Of a stretch of 64,000 bases of DNA, positions 1 to 8,443 are shown in pieces. The notes beneath the pieces were generated by a model, which was not told the origin of the DNA, made no database searches, and saw only the letters and a list, made by a program, of their open reading frames with translations. The position numbers and the translations under genes are program-made. This stretch comes from DASRFA01 sp035651755. GTDB lineage: Bacteria > Desulfobacterota > Binatia > UBA12015. The stretch lies in NCBI GenBank assembly GCA_035651755.1, contig DASRFA010000043.1, forward strand, positions 62,001 to 126,000, given 5' to 3'. Within the stretch, counting starts at the first letter, position 1. The number at the start of each line of letters is the position of its first letter.

Positions 1-511
1 CGCCGACGACGCTCTCGAGCATGCCGCGGAGCTGCGGCGACCCGCGGAGAGCGGTGACCATCGCCAGGAAGTCGACGTGGACCGGGCGGACGGCCGCGCC
101 CACCATCCGGCCGATGAGGGCCGTCCAGAGCGCCGCGCCGTCGACGGCGATCTCGAGTCCGACGCGCGCGATCGGTGCGGCGTCGCCCGGATGCTCGACG
201 CGATCGCGCCGGAAGCCGTCTTCCTGTTTGCAAACGACCGCCTCGGCCTCGGCCACCAGGCGAATCACGGTCTCGAGATCGATGCGGTCGGGATCGAACT
301 CGACGACCGCGCGCGAGAGCACGGCGTTCACGTGGACCGCCGCGACGCCGCCTCGCTTGAGCGCTCCGCGCACGCGATCGCAGAACTCTCCGAACCGATC
401 GCGAGGGATGCGACGGATCTCGACGTGCGCACGCGTTCCGGCCGATGCGGTGCGCCGGCGTCTCGGGTCGATCGCCTCGAGGACCGGGAGAACCGAACTT
501 CCGAGCTGCAT
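1..511 (-). CDS. CtpI-like cation-transporting P-type ATPase, N-terminal part (runs off left edge)
   Basis: An open frame on the minus strand starts at an ATG at 511 and continues past base 1, so only about 170 residues are visible. The translation begins MQLGSSVLPVLEAIDP. It then has a heavy-metal-associated-like ferredoxin fold (VAAVHVNAVLSRAVVEFDPD, then an LETVIRLVAEAE helix) around residues 40-85, followed by a short HPGD motif, an RVGLEIAVDG stretch and PQLRGMLE. This order resembles the N-terminus of the long mycobacterial CtpI-type ATPases, where the HMA-like domain precedes the transmembrane P-type core. The catalytic DKTG loop lies outside the window. The family assignment is by recognition of this N-terminal pattern only. 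The start is supported by a G-rich stretch (CGGGGGTC) just upstream. Confidence 0.65.
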   Translation of the reverse strand, partial: MQLGSSVLPVLEAIDPRRRRTASAGTRAHVEIRRIPRDRFGEFCDRVRGALKRGGVAAVHVNAVLSRAVVEFDPDRIDLETVIRLVAEAEAVVCKQEDGFRRDRVEHPGDAAPIARVGLEIAVDGAALWTALIGRMVGAAVRPVHVDFLAMVTALRGSPQLRGMLESVVG

Positions 512-1218
512 TTTGACCCCCGAGGACTTCGAACCGCCGTTCCTACGCGATCGCGACGGCGACGGCCCGACGATCCTCGTCGCCGGCGATCGTCGACGCC
601 GAGCTCGCGCGACCACCGACAAGCAAAAGAGCAGCCGCTCGCGACGCCGGTCGCGTGGCCGTCGCCGCGCGGGCAGCGCGGCGTTTGATTCTCGACATTG
701 AAAAAGCGACGTGCGTGCGATTCGCAGTTACTACAGGGGCGGCTGGGAGCCGCGTCGTACGCTTCCGTGCATCGACGCCCACATGGCGGCAAGCTTCGCG
801 CGCGTTGTCACGATATGTTCATTTTCCTTTCCGAGGAAGCCGTCTCAGAATGAATACACCGATCGGTGCGGCTGCGAGCCGGCGACGCGCCGGCCTGCTG
901 GCAATCGCGACCGCTCTCTCCTCGTGCGCGTCGGTCGCTGCCTGTTCCCCGCTCGTCCGTCCGAACGCTTGAAAGGGTCCAGGCGCGCGAACGCCGCATC
1001 CGCGAGCACTTCGTGCCGCATCGACGTGCCTTGACGGATCCGTGCGACGGCTCTGCGTACCCACGGTTGCGGATTCGTGAACGTTCGGCGGCGCGTGAGC
1101 GTAGCGTTGGGATCGACCTTCGCTGCTCGCCGGCGTGACCGTTCCGTGAAATCGACGACGCGGTGATTGACGCGCCACACCCCGCTCCGTACCGGTCATG
1201 CGAGAAGGAGAAAGACGC
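512..1218. other. Long intergenic region with no convincing gene
   Basis: About 700 bases separate the P-type ATPase start from the next + strand start. Open frames here are short and arginine-rich, as expected by chance at this GC content. The only fragment with biological flavour is an ATG at 850 that reads about 40 codons with a hydrophobic stretch ending in ASVAAC, like a lipoprotein signal peptide, but it stops immediately. It may be a gene relic. No tRNA, terminator or promoter could be identified with confidence. Confidence 0.4.
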
Positions 1219-1533
1219 ATGATCTTGACGTCAGGGTTCGTCGCATCGCCCGCCACTTCGCGGCTCGTCGTCGCGTGCGCGGGATACCCGGCCCTCGTGC
1301 TCGCAATCGCCGTCGGCGTGAGCGCCCTCGTCGTGCTGATCGCCGGCCTCGCAGGCGGGCGCCGCGGCTTGTGGTCACCGCCCGACGGAAGCAGCGCGCG
1401 CGAGCGCGGGCTTCCCGCTTCTCGGACGTCGCCGGGCGGCGCCCTTGCCCGCGGGCGTCCGGTGCGCGGAGGCGGGCTCTCGGGCGGCGGGCGAGTGGCG
1501 TGCGGCGGAGCCGCGCGAGCGTTCGCGCGATGA
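1219..1533 (+). CDS. Small putative membrane protein of unknown function
   Basis: The ATG at 1219 follows a strong GAGAAGGAGAAAGAC Shine-Dalgarno region and encodes about 104 residues. Residues 18-50 are strongly hydrophobic (YPALVLAIAVGVSALVVLIA) and could form one membrane span. The rest is a low-complexity Gly/Arg/Ala tail. The TGA stop overlaps the ATG of the next gene (ATGA), which suggests translational coupling. No family was recognised. The tail could be an out-of-frame artefact of high GC, so only the N-terminal half is persuasive. Confidence 0.35.
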   Translation: MILTSGFVASPATSRLVVACAGYPALVLAIAVGVSALVVLIAGLAGGRRGLWSPPDGSSARERGLPASRTSPGGALARGRPVRGGGLSGGGRVACGGAARAFAR

Positions 1534-2057
1534 ACGGCGTCCGAGGCGTCTCGAAAGGCGGCGCGCGAAGCCTGGCGCTCGGCGTCGCGTGCGCGGTCGG
1601 GCTCGTCGCCGGGCCCAGCCGGGAAGTGCCGCCCGCCGGAGGCACGACGTGTCGGACCCTGCTCGCGACCGTTCGCGTGAGCTGGCAGCCGAGCGCGGCC
1701 GCGACGGCGGCCGGCGTCGTCGCGCGGGTCCGCTATCCCGCGTCCGTCGACCTGCCGATCGACGCGACCGGATCCGCTCGGTCGCGGGTCGAGAACCGGA
1801 CGGGCGCCGCCGGCGGGCTCTTCGACGCCGTCGCGAAGGACACCGACGCCGACGGCCGGCGCGACCTGGTGAGCGTCGGCCTCGTCACGACCGGCATCCC
1901 GCCAGGCGACTTCGCGACCATTCGCTTCGATTGCCGGACCGGCGCGGCACCTCCCGCGGCGAGCGAGTTCTCGTGCGAGCCCGACGTCGCCGGCTCGCAG
2001 GCTTCGCTGCCGGCGACCTGCTCGGTCGCGATCGCTCCGGAGGCGGCCGGCATCTGA
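1530..2057 (+). CDS. Exported cohesin-domain-like protein
   Basis: The frame starts at the ATG that overlaps the previous stop and encodes 175 residues. Residues 10-28 (ARSLALGVACAVGLVAG) resemble a signal peptide. The body reads like a single cohesin-type beta-sandwich: a strand VARVRYPASVDLPI, an asparagine/glycine turn (VENRTG), a segment DAVAKDTDADGRRDLVSVGL and a strand FATIRFDCRTG. Cysteines in the second half (FDCRTG, FSCEPD, ATCSV) could form disulphides outside the cell. Such stand-alone cohesin-like proteins are common in GC-rich environmental bacteria and need not indicate a cellulosome. The fold assignment is by pattern only. Confidence 0.5.
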   Translation: MNGVRGVSKGGARSLALGVACAVGLVAGPSREVPPAGGTTCRTLLATVRVSWQPSAAATAAGVVARVRYPASVDLPIDATGSARSRVENRTGAAGGLFDAVAKDTDADGRRDLVSVGLVTTGIPPGDFATIRFDCRTGAAPPAASEFSCEPDVAGSQASLPATCSVAIAPEAAGI

Positions 2058-2138
2058 TCCCGCGGACCGTCGGGATCGCTGACATTGGCGACGACCTTTC
2101 CGCCAGCGGCAAAACCGCGGAGCCGCGCGTCGAGGCTG

Positions 2139-4736
2139 CTACGGCGCTCCGCCCGGCGGCGCCGTCGGCGCGGCGTCGGCGGTCTTGACGCGCTCCCACT
2201 TCCAGCCCGGCACGCCGATCCCCTTCGCCATCGAGTATCCGCTCGAGTAGCTCTTCACGACGCCGTTGCCGTCGATCAGGACGAAGGTCGGCGTGCCGCT
2301 CACTCCGAACTTCCGGAACGTGCGGCGACGCGCGTCGCGCGCGACCGTGCTCGGGAACTCCTTCCCGAAGGAGCCGAAGAACCCGTCGAGCGTCTCTCTG
2401 TCCTCGTCCGTGATCGCGATCACCTGCGCTCCGCGCTCGCGCGCGAACGCGACGACCTCGGGCAGGGACGCCTTGCACGGCAGGCACCAGGTCGCCCAGA
2501 AGAAGAGCAGGTGGTCCTTGCCGTCGGCGAGCTGCTTCGGCGACTCGCCCCGATACGGCTCGACCTCGAGCGGCGGCGCCGCGGATCCGATCGCCGGCGG
2601 CGCCGGCACCTCGACGGCCTTCCCGGGGTGCACCGCCGGCACGAGCGTCCGCTTCACGAGCTTGCCGTCGCGCAGGATCTCGAGCGGCGCCGGCTCGCCG
2701 ACCGCGAGCAGCATCGTCCACTCGCGCACCTGGCGGGGCTCGTCGAAGTGCTTCCCGGGCGGCCCGAGGATCACGTCGCCGACCTCGAGGCCGGCACGCT
2801 CCGCTGGCGAGTCCGGCATCACCTCTCGCACGTTGACCGCGCCCGCGGGCAGCGCGCGGTCCGCCTTCGTGTGGCCCGAAGCGGCGGGCGCCTTCGCCTC
2901 GGCCGTGACCGTCACCGTCGCCGTGGCCGCCGAGGCCACGACCTCGCCGGCGGATGCGGCCGCGTTCTTCCGCGCCTCGGCGAGCGCGACCGGCTGGAAC
3001 TGGATCCCCATCCACGCCGGCGCGACCTCGGCGGCGACGCGGAGGTCGTCCGCATAGGGCGGCAGGTCCGGCTCGGCGGCGAGCTCGATCGGCGGGCGTC
3101 CGGCCGACGATTGCGGACGGAGCGCGACCTCCTCGCAGGCCTCGAGCTTCTCGAACGCCGCGCGCGCCTCCGGGGTCGCTCGCGTGGCGAGGTAGACGCG
3201 CCCCGCGACGCCGAGAAGCACGGCGCGCATGCGGAGCAGCGCGGCCTCGCGGACCTCCATCCGGTACGACACCCCGCTCGCCTGCTTCGTTCGATCGCGG
3301 AGGACGTCGAGGCGGCGCGACGTCGTCGCGTCGCCGCGCGTGAACGGGCCGAGGTCCGCGACGAGCGCGTCGCCGATCGCGACCAGCTGCGGCGCGTCCA
3401 TGCCGCGCGTCGCCTCGTCGGACGTCTTCTTCCGCCAGTCCGGCTCGGCGGCGAGGAAGCGGTCGAGGTTCGCCTGCGAGAGGTCGTTCAGCGACTCGCG
3501 CCACGCGCCCGCGTAGCGCTTCACGGGATCGCCGACCTGCGGCAGCTCCGCGAGTCGCTCGTCGACCTCCGCGACGGAGCGCGCGCTCGCGAATCCGAAG
3601 CTCTGGCCGATGCGGTCGAGCAGGCGGATGTCGGGCTCCCACTTCGCGGGATCGCGCCAGGCTTCCGCGAGCAGCTCGTCGGCGAACGCGTCGGGCTTCT
3701 GGCCCGCGCGCTTCGCCGCCTCGTCGAGCAGGAGCTCGAGCTGAACGTCGGACGTCCGGAGCGGGACGTCGGGCGTGCGGTCGAGGAAGAGCGTGTTCGC
3801 GTGGCTCGCCGGGAAGTCGCCCGCCTGCGACAGCGCCTCGATGAAGCGCACCGAGTGGCCGACGTTGTTCTTGCCGCGGTTCTCGGGGTAGCAGCCGTAG
3901 GCCGGGCGATCGGCCGTCGAGGAGAAGTAGCCGCAGACCCGGCCCGTCGGCAGGACCTCGCCGTCGCCGCGAGCGGAGCGGCCGAGGCGCGCGAAGCCGC
4001 CCGAGAAGCACTCCGACATGAGCGCGAGCACTCGCACGCCCGGGTCGAGGTTCGCGAGGTCCGTGTCGAGCTCGCGGACGGAGATCGACTCGCCCTTTCC
4101 CCAGAGCGAGATGCGGCTGTCCTCGGGCCCGGTCTTTCCGCGCGTGCCGTGGTCGGTCACGTAGAGGAGCAGCGTGTCGCCGGGGCGGAGCTGCTTGCCC
4201 TCGGTCGCGAACCATTGGTCGAGCGACGCGCGCGTCGCGGGCCGGAGCGGAACCCCTTCGATCGACGTGCTGACGTACTCGATCGGTCGCCCGAAACGCG
4301 CGTCGAAGCGCGTGCCGTCGAGCAGCTCGGCGTCTCCCGCCGGGCGGAGCTCGCGCACCGCGAGGTCCGCGCCAGGGTCTTCGCCGTCGCTCGAGAAGAC
4401 GGTGATCCGGTCGCGCGGAACGCCGGTCGTCGCAAGCCAGGCCAGCATCGCGCGCACGTGGATCAGGTGCGACTGGTAGTTGACGGGGGGCTCGGCGCCG
4501 CCGTTGATCACGAGCACGTGGACACGGGTCGGGTCGAGGCGCGGCGCGCGCGCGGCGGGGACGAAAGCCGTGGCCTCGGCGACGGGTGGCGTCGGCTCGG
4601 GCGCGCGCGGCAGCGGCGCGCGACAGGCCGCCAGCACGCCGGCCACGAGCGCAAATACGGCCGCGAGCCTGACCGCGACGCGGACCGGTAGCCACGGATC
4701 GCTGCGAGCGCCGGCGTCGGAGGGCGTGTTCGCCAT
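2139..4736 (-). CDS. Lipoprotein with C13/caspase-like peptidase, PDZ and thioredoxin-like domains
   Basis: The protein has 865 residues from ATG 4736, chosen because it gives a clean lipoprotein signal peptide with lipobox Cys38 (VLAAC). Residues 70-320 form a legumain/caspase-like domain. They contain VHVLVINGG, then YVTDHGTRG with putative catalytic His196, then LMSECFSGGF with putative catalytic Cys243. Residues 320-620 are mainly helical and unrecognised. Residues 628-705 form a PDZ domain (SPAERAGLEVGDVILG). Residues 715-845 form a TlpA/ResA-like thioredoxin domain with CLPC at 751-754 and a SGTPTF cis-proline motif near 816. The product should be membrane-anchored and face the periplasm. 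The reaction is unknown. A peptidase joined to a redox domain suggests quality control or cleavage of oxidised proteins, which is inference. It is divergent from the SDR gene at 4876. Confidence 0.75.
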   Translation of the reverse strand: MANTPSDAGARSDPWLPVRVAVRLAAVFALVAGVLAACRAPLPRAPEPTPPVAEATAFVPAARAPRLDPTRVHVLVINGGAEPPVNYQSHLIHVRAMLAWLATTGVPRDRITVFSSDGEDPGADLAVRELRPAGDAELLDGTRFDARFGRPIEYVSTSIEGVPLRPATRASLDQWFATEGKQLRPGDTLLLYVTDHGTRGKTGPEDSRISLWGKGESISVRELDTDLANLDPGVRVLALMSECFSGGFARLGRSARGDGEVLPTGRVCGYFSSTADRPAYGCYPENRGKNNVGHSVRFIEALSQAGDFPASHANTLFLDRTPDVPLRTSDVQLELLLDEAAKRAGQKPDAFADELLAEAWRDPAKWEPDIRLLDRIGQSFGFASARSVAEVDERLAELPQVGDPVKRYAGAWRESLNDLSQANLDRFLAAEPDWRKKTSDEATRGMDAPQLVAIGDALVADLGPFTRGDATTSRRLDVLRDRTKQASGVSYRMEVREAALLRMRAVLLGVAGRVYLATRATPEARAAFEKLEACEEVALRPQSSAGRPPIELAAEPDLPPYADDLRVAAEVAPAWMGIQFQPVALAEARKNAAASAGEVVASAATATVTVTAEAKAPAASGHTKADRALPAGAVNVREVMPDSPAERAGLEVGDVILGPPGKHFDEPRQVREWTMLLAVGEPAPLEILRDGKLVKRTLVPAVHPGKAVEVPAPPAIGSAAPPLEVEPYRGESPKQLADGKDHLLFFWATWCLPCKASLPEVVAFARERGAQVIAITDEDRETLDGFFGSFGKEFPSTVARDARRRTFRKFGVSGTPTFVLIDGNGVVKSYSSGYSMAKGIGVPGWKWERVKTADAAPTAPPGGAP

Positions 4737-4875
4737 CGCTGCGCACGAGCTTCCGTGGCGGTCGCAGCGCTCGCAAGTCGACAACCCGGCGGCGGCGTCG
4801 GCGGTGCGCGCGGCAGCCCGCCGGCGCCCGACGTGCGGCGTGGCGACGCGCGCTCTCGTGTGCGAGCTTCCGGCG

Positions 4876-5724
4876 ATGCCCGCGGTCGCCGTCCTCGTCA
4901 CCGGGGCCTCGACGGGCATCGGCGAGGCCTGCGCGCTCCGGCTCGACCGCGTCGGGCATCGCGTCTTCGCGGGCGTCCGGCGCGCCGCGGACGCGGAGCG
5001 CCTGCGGGCGTCCGCCTCCCAGCGTCTCGTGCCGGTCGAGCTCGACGTGACCGATGCGGCGGCGATCGACGCGTGTCGGGGTCGCATCGCGGCCGCCGTC
5101 GGCGACGCGGGCCTTCACGGCGTCGTGAACAACGCCGGGGTCGCGATCGGTGGACCGGTCGAGTTCCTCGATCTCGAGGCGTGGCGACGTCAGCTCGAGG
5201 TGAACGTCGTCGGCCAGGTCGCGGTGACGAAGGCGCTCCTTCCGCTCGTTCGTACGGCGCGCGGCCGCATCGTCTTCATCGGCTCGAGCTCGGGGCGGGT
5301 CTCGATCCCGCTCATGGCGCCGTACGGCGCGTCCAAGCACGCGCTCGAGGCGATCGCGGAATCGCTCCGCCACGAGCTGCGTCCCGACGGCGTCCGCGTA
5401 TCGCTGATCGAGCCCGGAGCCGTGAAGACGGCGATCTGGGACAAGGGCCGAGCGCTCGCGGACGAGATGGAGCGCGCTCTCCCGGCGGAGGCGCGCACGC
5501 GCTACGCGCGCTTCATCGCCGCCGTGCGGAAGGGCATCGACTACCAGGAGCGCGTCGGCATCGATCCCGCGGTGGTCGCGCGCGCGGTCGAGCACGCGCT
5601 CTTCGCGCGCCGCCCGCGGGCGCGCGTCCTCGTCGGGACGGACGCCAAGCTGCAGGGAATCCTGGCGCGGCTCTTCCCCGACCCGCTCCGCGACCAGCTC
5701 GTGCGCCGCTTCGTCGGTTTCTAG
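4876..5724 (+). CDS. Short-chain dehydrogenase/reductase
   Basis: The 282-residue product from ATG 4876 is a classical SDR. It has the nucleotide-binding motif TGASTGIGEA at residues 8-17, NNAGVA near residue 80, a catalytic serine in FIGSSSGR and the YGASK catalytic Tyr-Lys pair. After the catalytic site comes IEPGAVKT, typical of classical SDRs acting on steroid- or retinol-like or other lipid substrates. A longer upstream frame exists, but only this start places the Rossmann motif at the N-terminus. It is divergent from the peptidase-thioredoxin lipoprotein with about 140 bp between starts. The substrate cannot be read from sequence. Confidence 0.85.
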   Translation: MPAVAVLVTGASTGIGEACALRLDRVGHRVFAGVRRAADAERLRASASQRLVPVELDVTDAAAIDACRGRIAAAVGDAGLHGVVNNAGVAIGGPVEFLDLEAWRRQLEVNVVGQVAVTKALLPLVRTARGRIVFIGSSSGRVSIPLMAPYGASKHALEAIAESLRHELRPDGVRVSLIEPGAVKTAIWDKGRALADEMERALPAEARTRYARFIAAVRKGIDYQERVGIDPAVVARAVEHALFARRPRARVLVGTDAKLQGILARLFPDPLRDQLVRRFVGF

Positions 5725-5736
5725 CGCGGCGCGCGG

Positions 5737-7023
5737 TCACCGGATGCCGCGCGCGGTCTCCTGGATGCGGTCCATCCACACCTTGAGCGACGGCGCGTAG
5801 TCATGCGGGACGCACTCGCCGCAGATTTCGTCGGCGAGCACGGCGACCTCGTCGAACGCGGCTGCCAGCGCGGGCGAGCGCCGGACCGTCGGCGGTAGGC
5901 ACGCGAGGACCTCGCGCAGCGCGCGCAGCGACGCGTCGAGGCTCGCGAGGATCGATCCGAGGACGGCTTCCTCGGGCGCCCACTGCGGGCGATAGAGAAG
6001 GTCGTGCGTCGTGCGGAGCTCGCCCGCGAAGACGAGCGCCGCGCTCTCGAGGCGGGCGCCGATGCGCTCGGGCCGGACCATCTTCTCCTCGCACATCATC
6101 CCGATCGTCTGCAGGTCGCCGAGCACGAGGTGGAAGCTCGCCTGCACGCGATCGAGCCGGTCCTCGAACGTGATGCGGTGGATCTCGCGCACGAGCTCGT
6201 CCTGGCGGCGCGACACGAACTTGGAGACCACCGCACCGAAGATGAGCAGCCCCGCGACCGCTTCCGCGACCGCCAGCACGCGGACGATCCCGGCGGGCGC
6301 GATGTCGCCGTAGCCGACGGACGTCGCCGTGACGAAGCTGAAGTAGAGCGAGGTGCCGAGCCCATTCAGGTCGGGCGTCAGCCACGACGAGCCGCTCATG
6401 ACGAGACCGTGGATGTTCGTGAACGAGAACATCCAGTACGCGAGCCCGCAGACCGCGACCATCGTGAGCCAGGCGACGAAGAGCCGCGCCGTCGACTGCC
6501 GATCGATGAAGTCGACGATCACGCCGGCGAACGAAGGCCGCGGCGCGCGCATCCGCCGCCGCATCGACATCGGCGGCGAGACGGACGCGCCGCGCGGGAG
6601 CGCGCCGCCGGTCGGGTGGGCCGCCGGCGTCGTCGCCTGCCGGCCGTCCTCGGACTCGAGCGGCAGCCCGGCCTCCTCCCAGCCGGCGATGCCGCCCGCG
6701 AGATGGCGGACGTTCCGGTAGCCGAGATCGCTCAGCAGGCGCACGGCCTGCGCGGCGAGCGGTCAAGTATCGCTGGTGCAGTACGCGACGATCGCCGCCT
6801 CGCGCTCGGGGAGGAGCTCCGGCGCGCGCGCCGGGATGTCGTGGACCGGGAGGCTCACCGCGCCCGGGATATGGCCCCCGCGATAGGCTTCGCGGGGTCT
6901 CACGTCGAGGAGGACGACGCCGTCGCCTGCGCGGCCCAGCTCGTCGCGGTCGATCTCGGGCACCGCGGGCGCGGCGATCGCGCCTTCCGTCCGGCCATCG
7001 TTCACTGTCGCAACGCGTACCAT
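5737..7023 (-). CDS. Rhodanese-K+ channel fusion with an in-frame TGA (Sec or nonsense)
   Basis: Read as one frame from ATG 7023 this is 428 codons. Codons 20-125 are a rhodanese domain: VVLLDVRPREAYRGGHIPGA, active-loop Cys82 in VAYCTSDT, then LGYRNVRHLAGGIAGW. Codon 87 (bases 6765-6763) is TGA, five residues after the active-site Cys. That position is Arg in classical rhodaneses (CxxxxR) and Cys in some subfamilies. Coding resumes without a frame change. After a 45-residue linker comes a two-helix ion channel: TM1 about 179-199, selectivity filter TSVGYGDI at 234-241 and TM2 about 246-270. A cytoplasmic helical tail follows. The TGA could encode selenocysteine (see the hairpin at 6729-6761) or be a CGA-to-TGA nonsense change or sequencing error. 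If it stops translation, an 86-residue rhodanese fragment and a separately initiated channel (for example ATG 6570) would result. Confidence 0.7.
6729..6761 (-). promoter_or_regulatory. Candidate bacterial SECIS-like hairpin after the in-frame TGA
   Basis: Reading the minus strand directly after the TGA, CGCTC (6761-6757) pairs with GAGCG (6733-6729). Inside it GCAGGC (6751-6746) pairs perfectly with GCCTGC (6740-6735) around a five-base loop CGTGC. The apical loop begins 17 nt after the TGA and has G as its second base. Both properties fall in the range described for bacterial SECIS elements. Such hairpins arise readily by chance in DNA of this GC content, so this is only supportive. Confidence 0.3.
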
Positions 7024-7101
7024 CGGCCTCCCGCCGGTCCCACCGCGACCGGGACGACCGTCCCGTAGCTTCGGCAGTTTAGATGTGCGAGAGCGCGACC
7101 G

Positions 7102-7413
7102 ATGTCACACCGCATGGGGTTCTCACGGACCCGGGCGGTGCGCCCGGTCGGGCCGGCGACCTCCGCCATGGCAGCGCTGGCGGCGCTCGCCGCGGCCGGC
7201 GCGGCGGGCTGCGACCCGGTATTCGACGTCGCGGGGTCCTTCTTCCCGGCCTGGATGCTCTGCCTGCTGATCGGCGCGTCGCTCGCAGGGCTCCTTCGCC
7301 TCGTCTTCGCGCGGGTCGGCGTCGAGCCGTACCTGGGCCCGCTCCCCGTCATCTACGGCGCGCTCGCGGCGCTGCTCACGATGACCGTCTGGCTCGCGCT
7401 CTTCCGGACCTGA
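7102..7413 (+). CDS. ytcA: YtcA-family small membrane lipoprotein
   Basis: The product has 103 residues. A signal-like segment ends in AAAGAAGCDPVFD, where the cysteine could be lipidated. Two hydrophobic helices follow (WMLCLLIGASLAGLLRLVF and LPVIYGALAALLTMTVWLAL). This layout, with FFPAWMLCLLIG and PYLGPLPVIY, matches the YtcA family, encoded next to MdtN-type adaptors in enterobacteria. It is the first gene of a tight four-gene operon; the next gene starts 8 bp after its stop. Its function is not established; it probably assists the adjacent efflux complex in the inner membrane. Confidence 0.75.
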   Translation: MSHRMGFSRTRAVRPVGPATSAMAALAALAAAGAAGCDPVFDVAGSFFPAWMLCLLIGASLAGLLRLVFARVGVEPYLGPLPVIYGALAALLTMTVWLALFRT

Positions 7414-7420
7414 GCGCGTC

Positions 7421-8443
7421 ATGGCGGATCGGCAGGACAGCGCCGCGCTCCGGATCGCGGGCCGCGCCATCGGCGTCGCGATCCTCGTCGCGACCGCGAT
7501 CGTCGCGGTCATCGCCTACCGCGCGATCTACGAGCATCCCCGCACCGACGACGCGTACGTGCGCGCGAACGTCGTCGGCATCGCGCCGCACGTGAGCGGC
7601 CCGATCGTCGAGCTGCCGATCGTCGACAACCAGCGCGTCGCCGCGGGCGACCTGCTCTTCGTGATCGATCCGCGGCCGTACGAGGCGGTCCTTGCGCGCG
7701 CGCAGGCCCAGCTCGAGCTCACCGGCCTCGAGGTGAAGGGCTACGAGCGCGCGATCGCCGCCGCCGAGGCCCGCCTCGCGCAGCGCGAGGCCGACTCCGC
7801 GTACGCGCGCCAGTACTTGGCACGGGTGGAGCCGCTCCTGAAGGAGCAATTCGTCACCCAGAACCAGGTCGTCGAGGCGCGCACGAAGATGCGGGCCGCG
7901 GACGCGGCGGTCGAAGAAGCGCGCTCGGAGCTCGCGCGCACCCGCGAGCTGCTCGGGCAGCTCGGCGACGTGAACGCGCGCCGCCAGGCGGCGCAGGCCG
8001 CCGTCGACGAGGCGCGGCTGAACGTCGGCTACTGCACCGTCCGCGCGCCGTTCGATGCCTACGTGACGAACCTCAACATCGCCGTCGGCCAGTACGCGAA
8101 CCAGGGGCGCGAGATCTTCGCGCTCGTCGACGACCGCGCCTGGTACGTGATGGCGAACTTCCGCGAGTCGTTCCTGAAGCGCATCGCGCCCGGGATGGAG
8201 GCGGAGGTCTACCTCGTCGGCTACCCCGAGCGTCGCTTCCGCGGGCGCGTGCAGGGGATCGGCTGGGCGCTCCACCAGGAGAACGGGGCGACCGTCGGCG
8301 TCCTGCCGGCGATCGAGCCGACGCTCAACTGGGTCCGGCTCGCGCAGCGCTTCCCGGTCCGCATCCTCCTCGAGGAGCGCGATCCCGAGCTGCCGTTCCG
8401 CATGGGAGCGACGGCCGTCGTCACGATCCGGGGCGGGCGATGA
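7421..8443 (+). CDS. mdtN: MdtN/HlyD-family membrane fusion protein
   Basis: The product has 340 residues. One N-terminal membrane anchor (IGVAILVATAIVAVIAY, about residues 16-34) is followed by the DDAYVRANVVGIAPHVSG biotinyl-lipoyl motif typical of EmrA/MdtN adaptors. A long alpha-helical hairpin spans about residues 85-190. The second lipoyl half is VRAPFDAYVTNLNIAVGQYA, then a beta-barrel region ends in FRMGATAVVTI. The adaptor would bridge the FUSC inner-membrane protein and the outer-membrane channel encoded downstream. Its TGA overlaps the next ATG. Confidence 0.9.
   Translation: MADRQDSAALRIAGRAIGVAILVATAIVAVIAYRAIYEHPRTDDAYVRANVVGIAPHVSGPIVELPIVDNQRVAAGDLLFVIDPRPYEAVLARAQAQLELTGLEVKGYERAIAAAEARLAQREADSAYARQYLARVEPLLKEQFVTQNQVVEARTKMRAADAAVEEARSELARTRELLGQLGDVNARRQAAQAAVDEARLNVGYCTVRAPFDAYVTNLNIAVGQYANQGREIFALVDDRAWYVMANFRESFLKRIAPGMEAEVYLVGYPERRFRGRVQGIGWALHQENGATVGVLPAIEPTLNWVRLAQRFPVRILLEERDPELPFRMGATAVVTIRGGR

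Noticed and set aside
850..972. A 40-codon lipoprotein-signal-like frame
   Set aside because: It stops right after the putative lipobox and nothing follows; treated as a relic inside the intergenic region.
1885..5595. A 1,236-codon open frame on the minus strand and an 868-codon frame on the plus strand over the same region
   Set aside because: Both are arginine- and alanine-rich shadows of the peptidase-PDZ-thioredoxin gene and the SDR gene; neither shows any domain.
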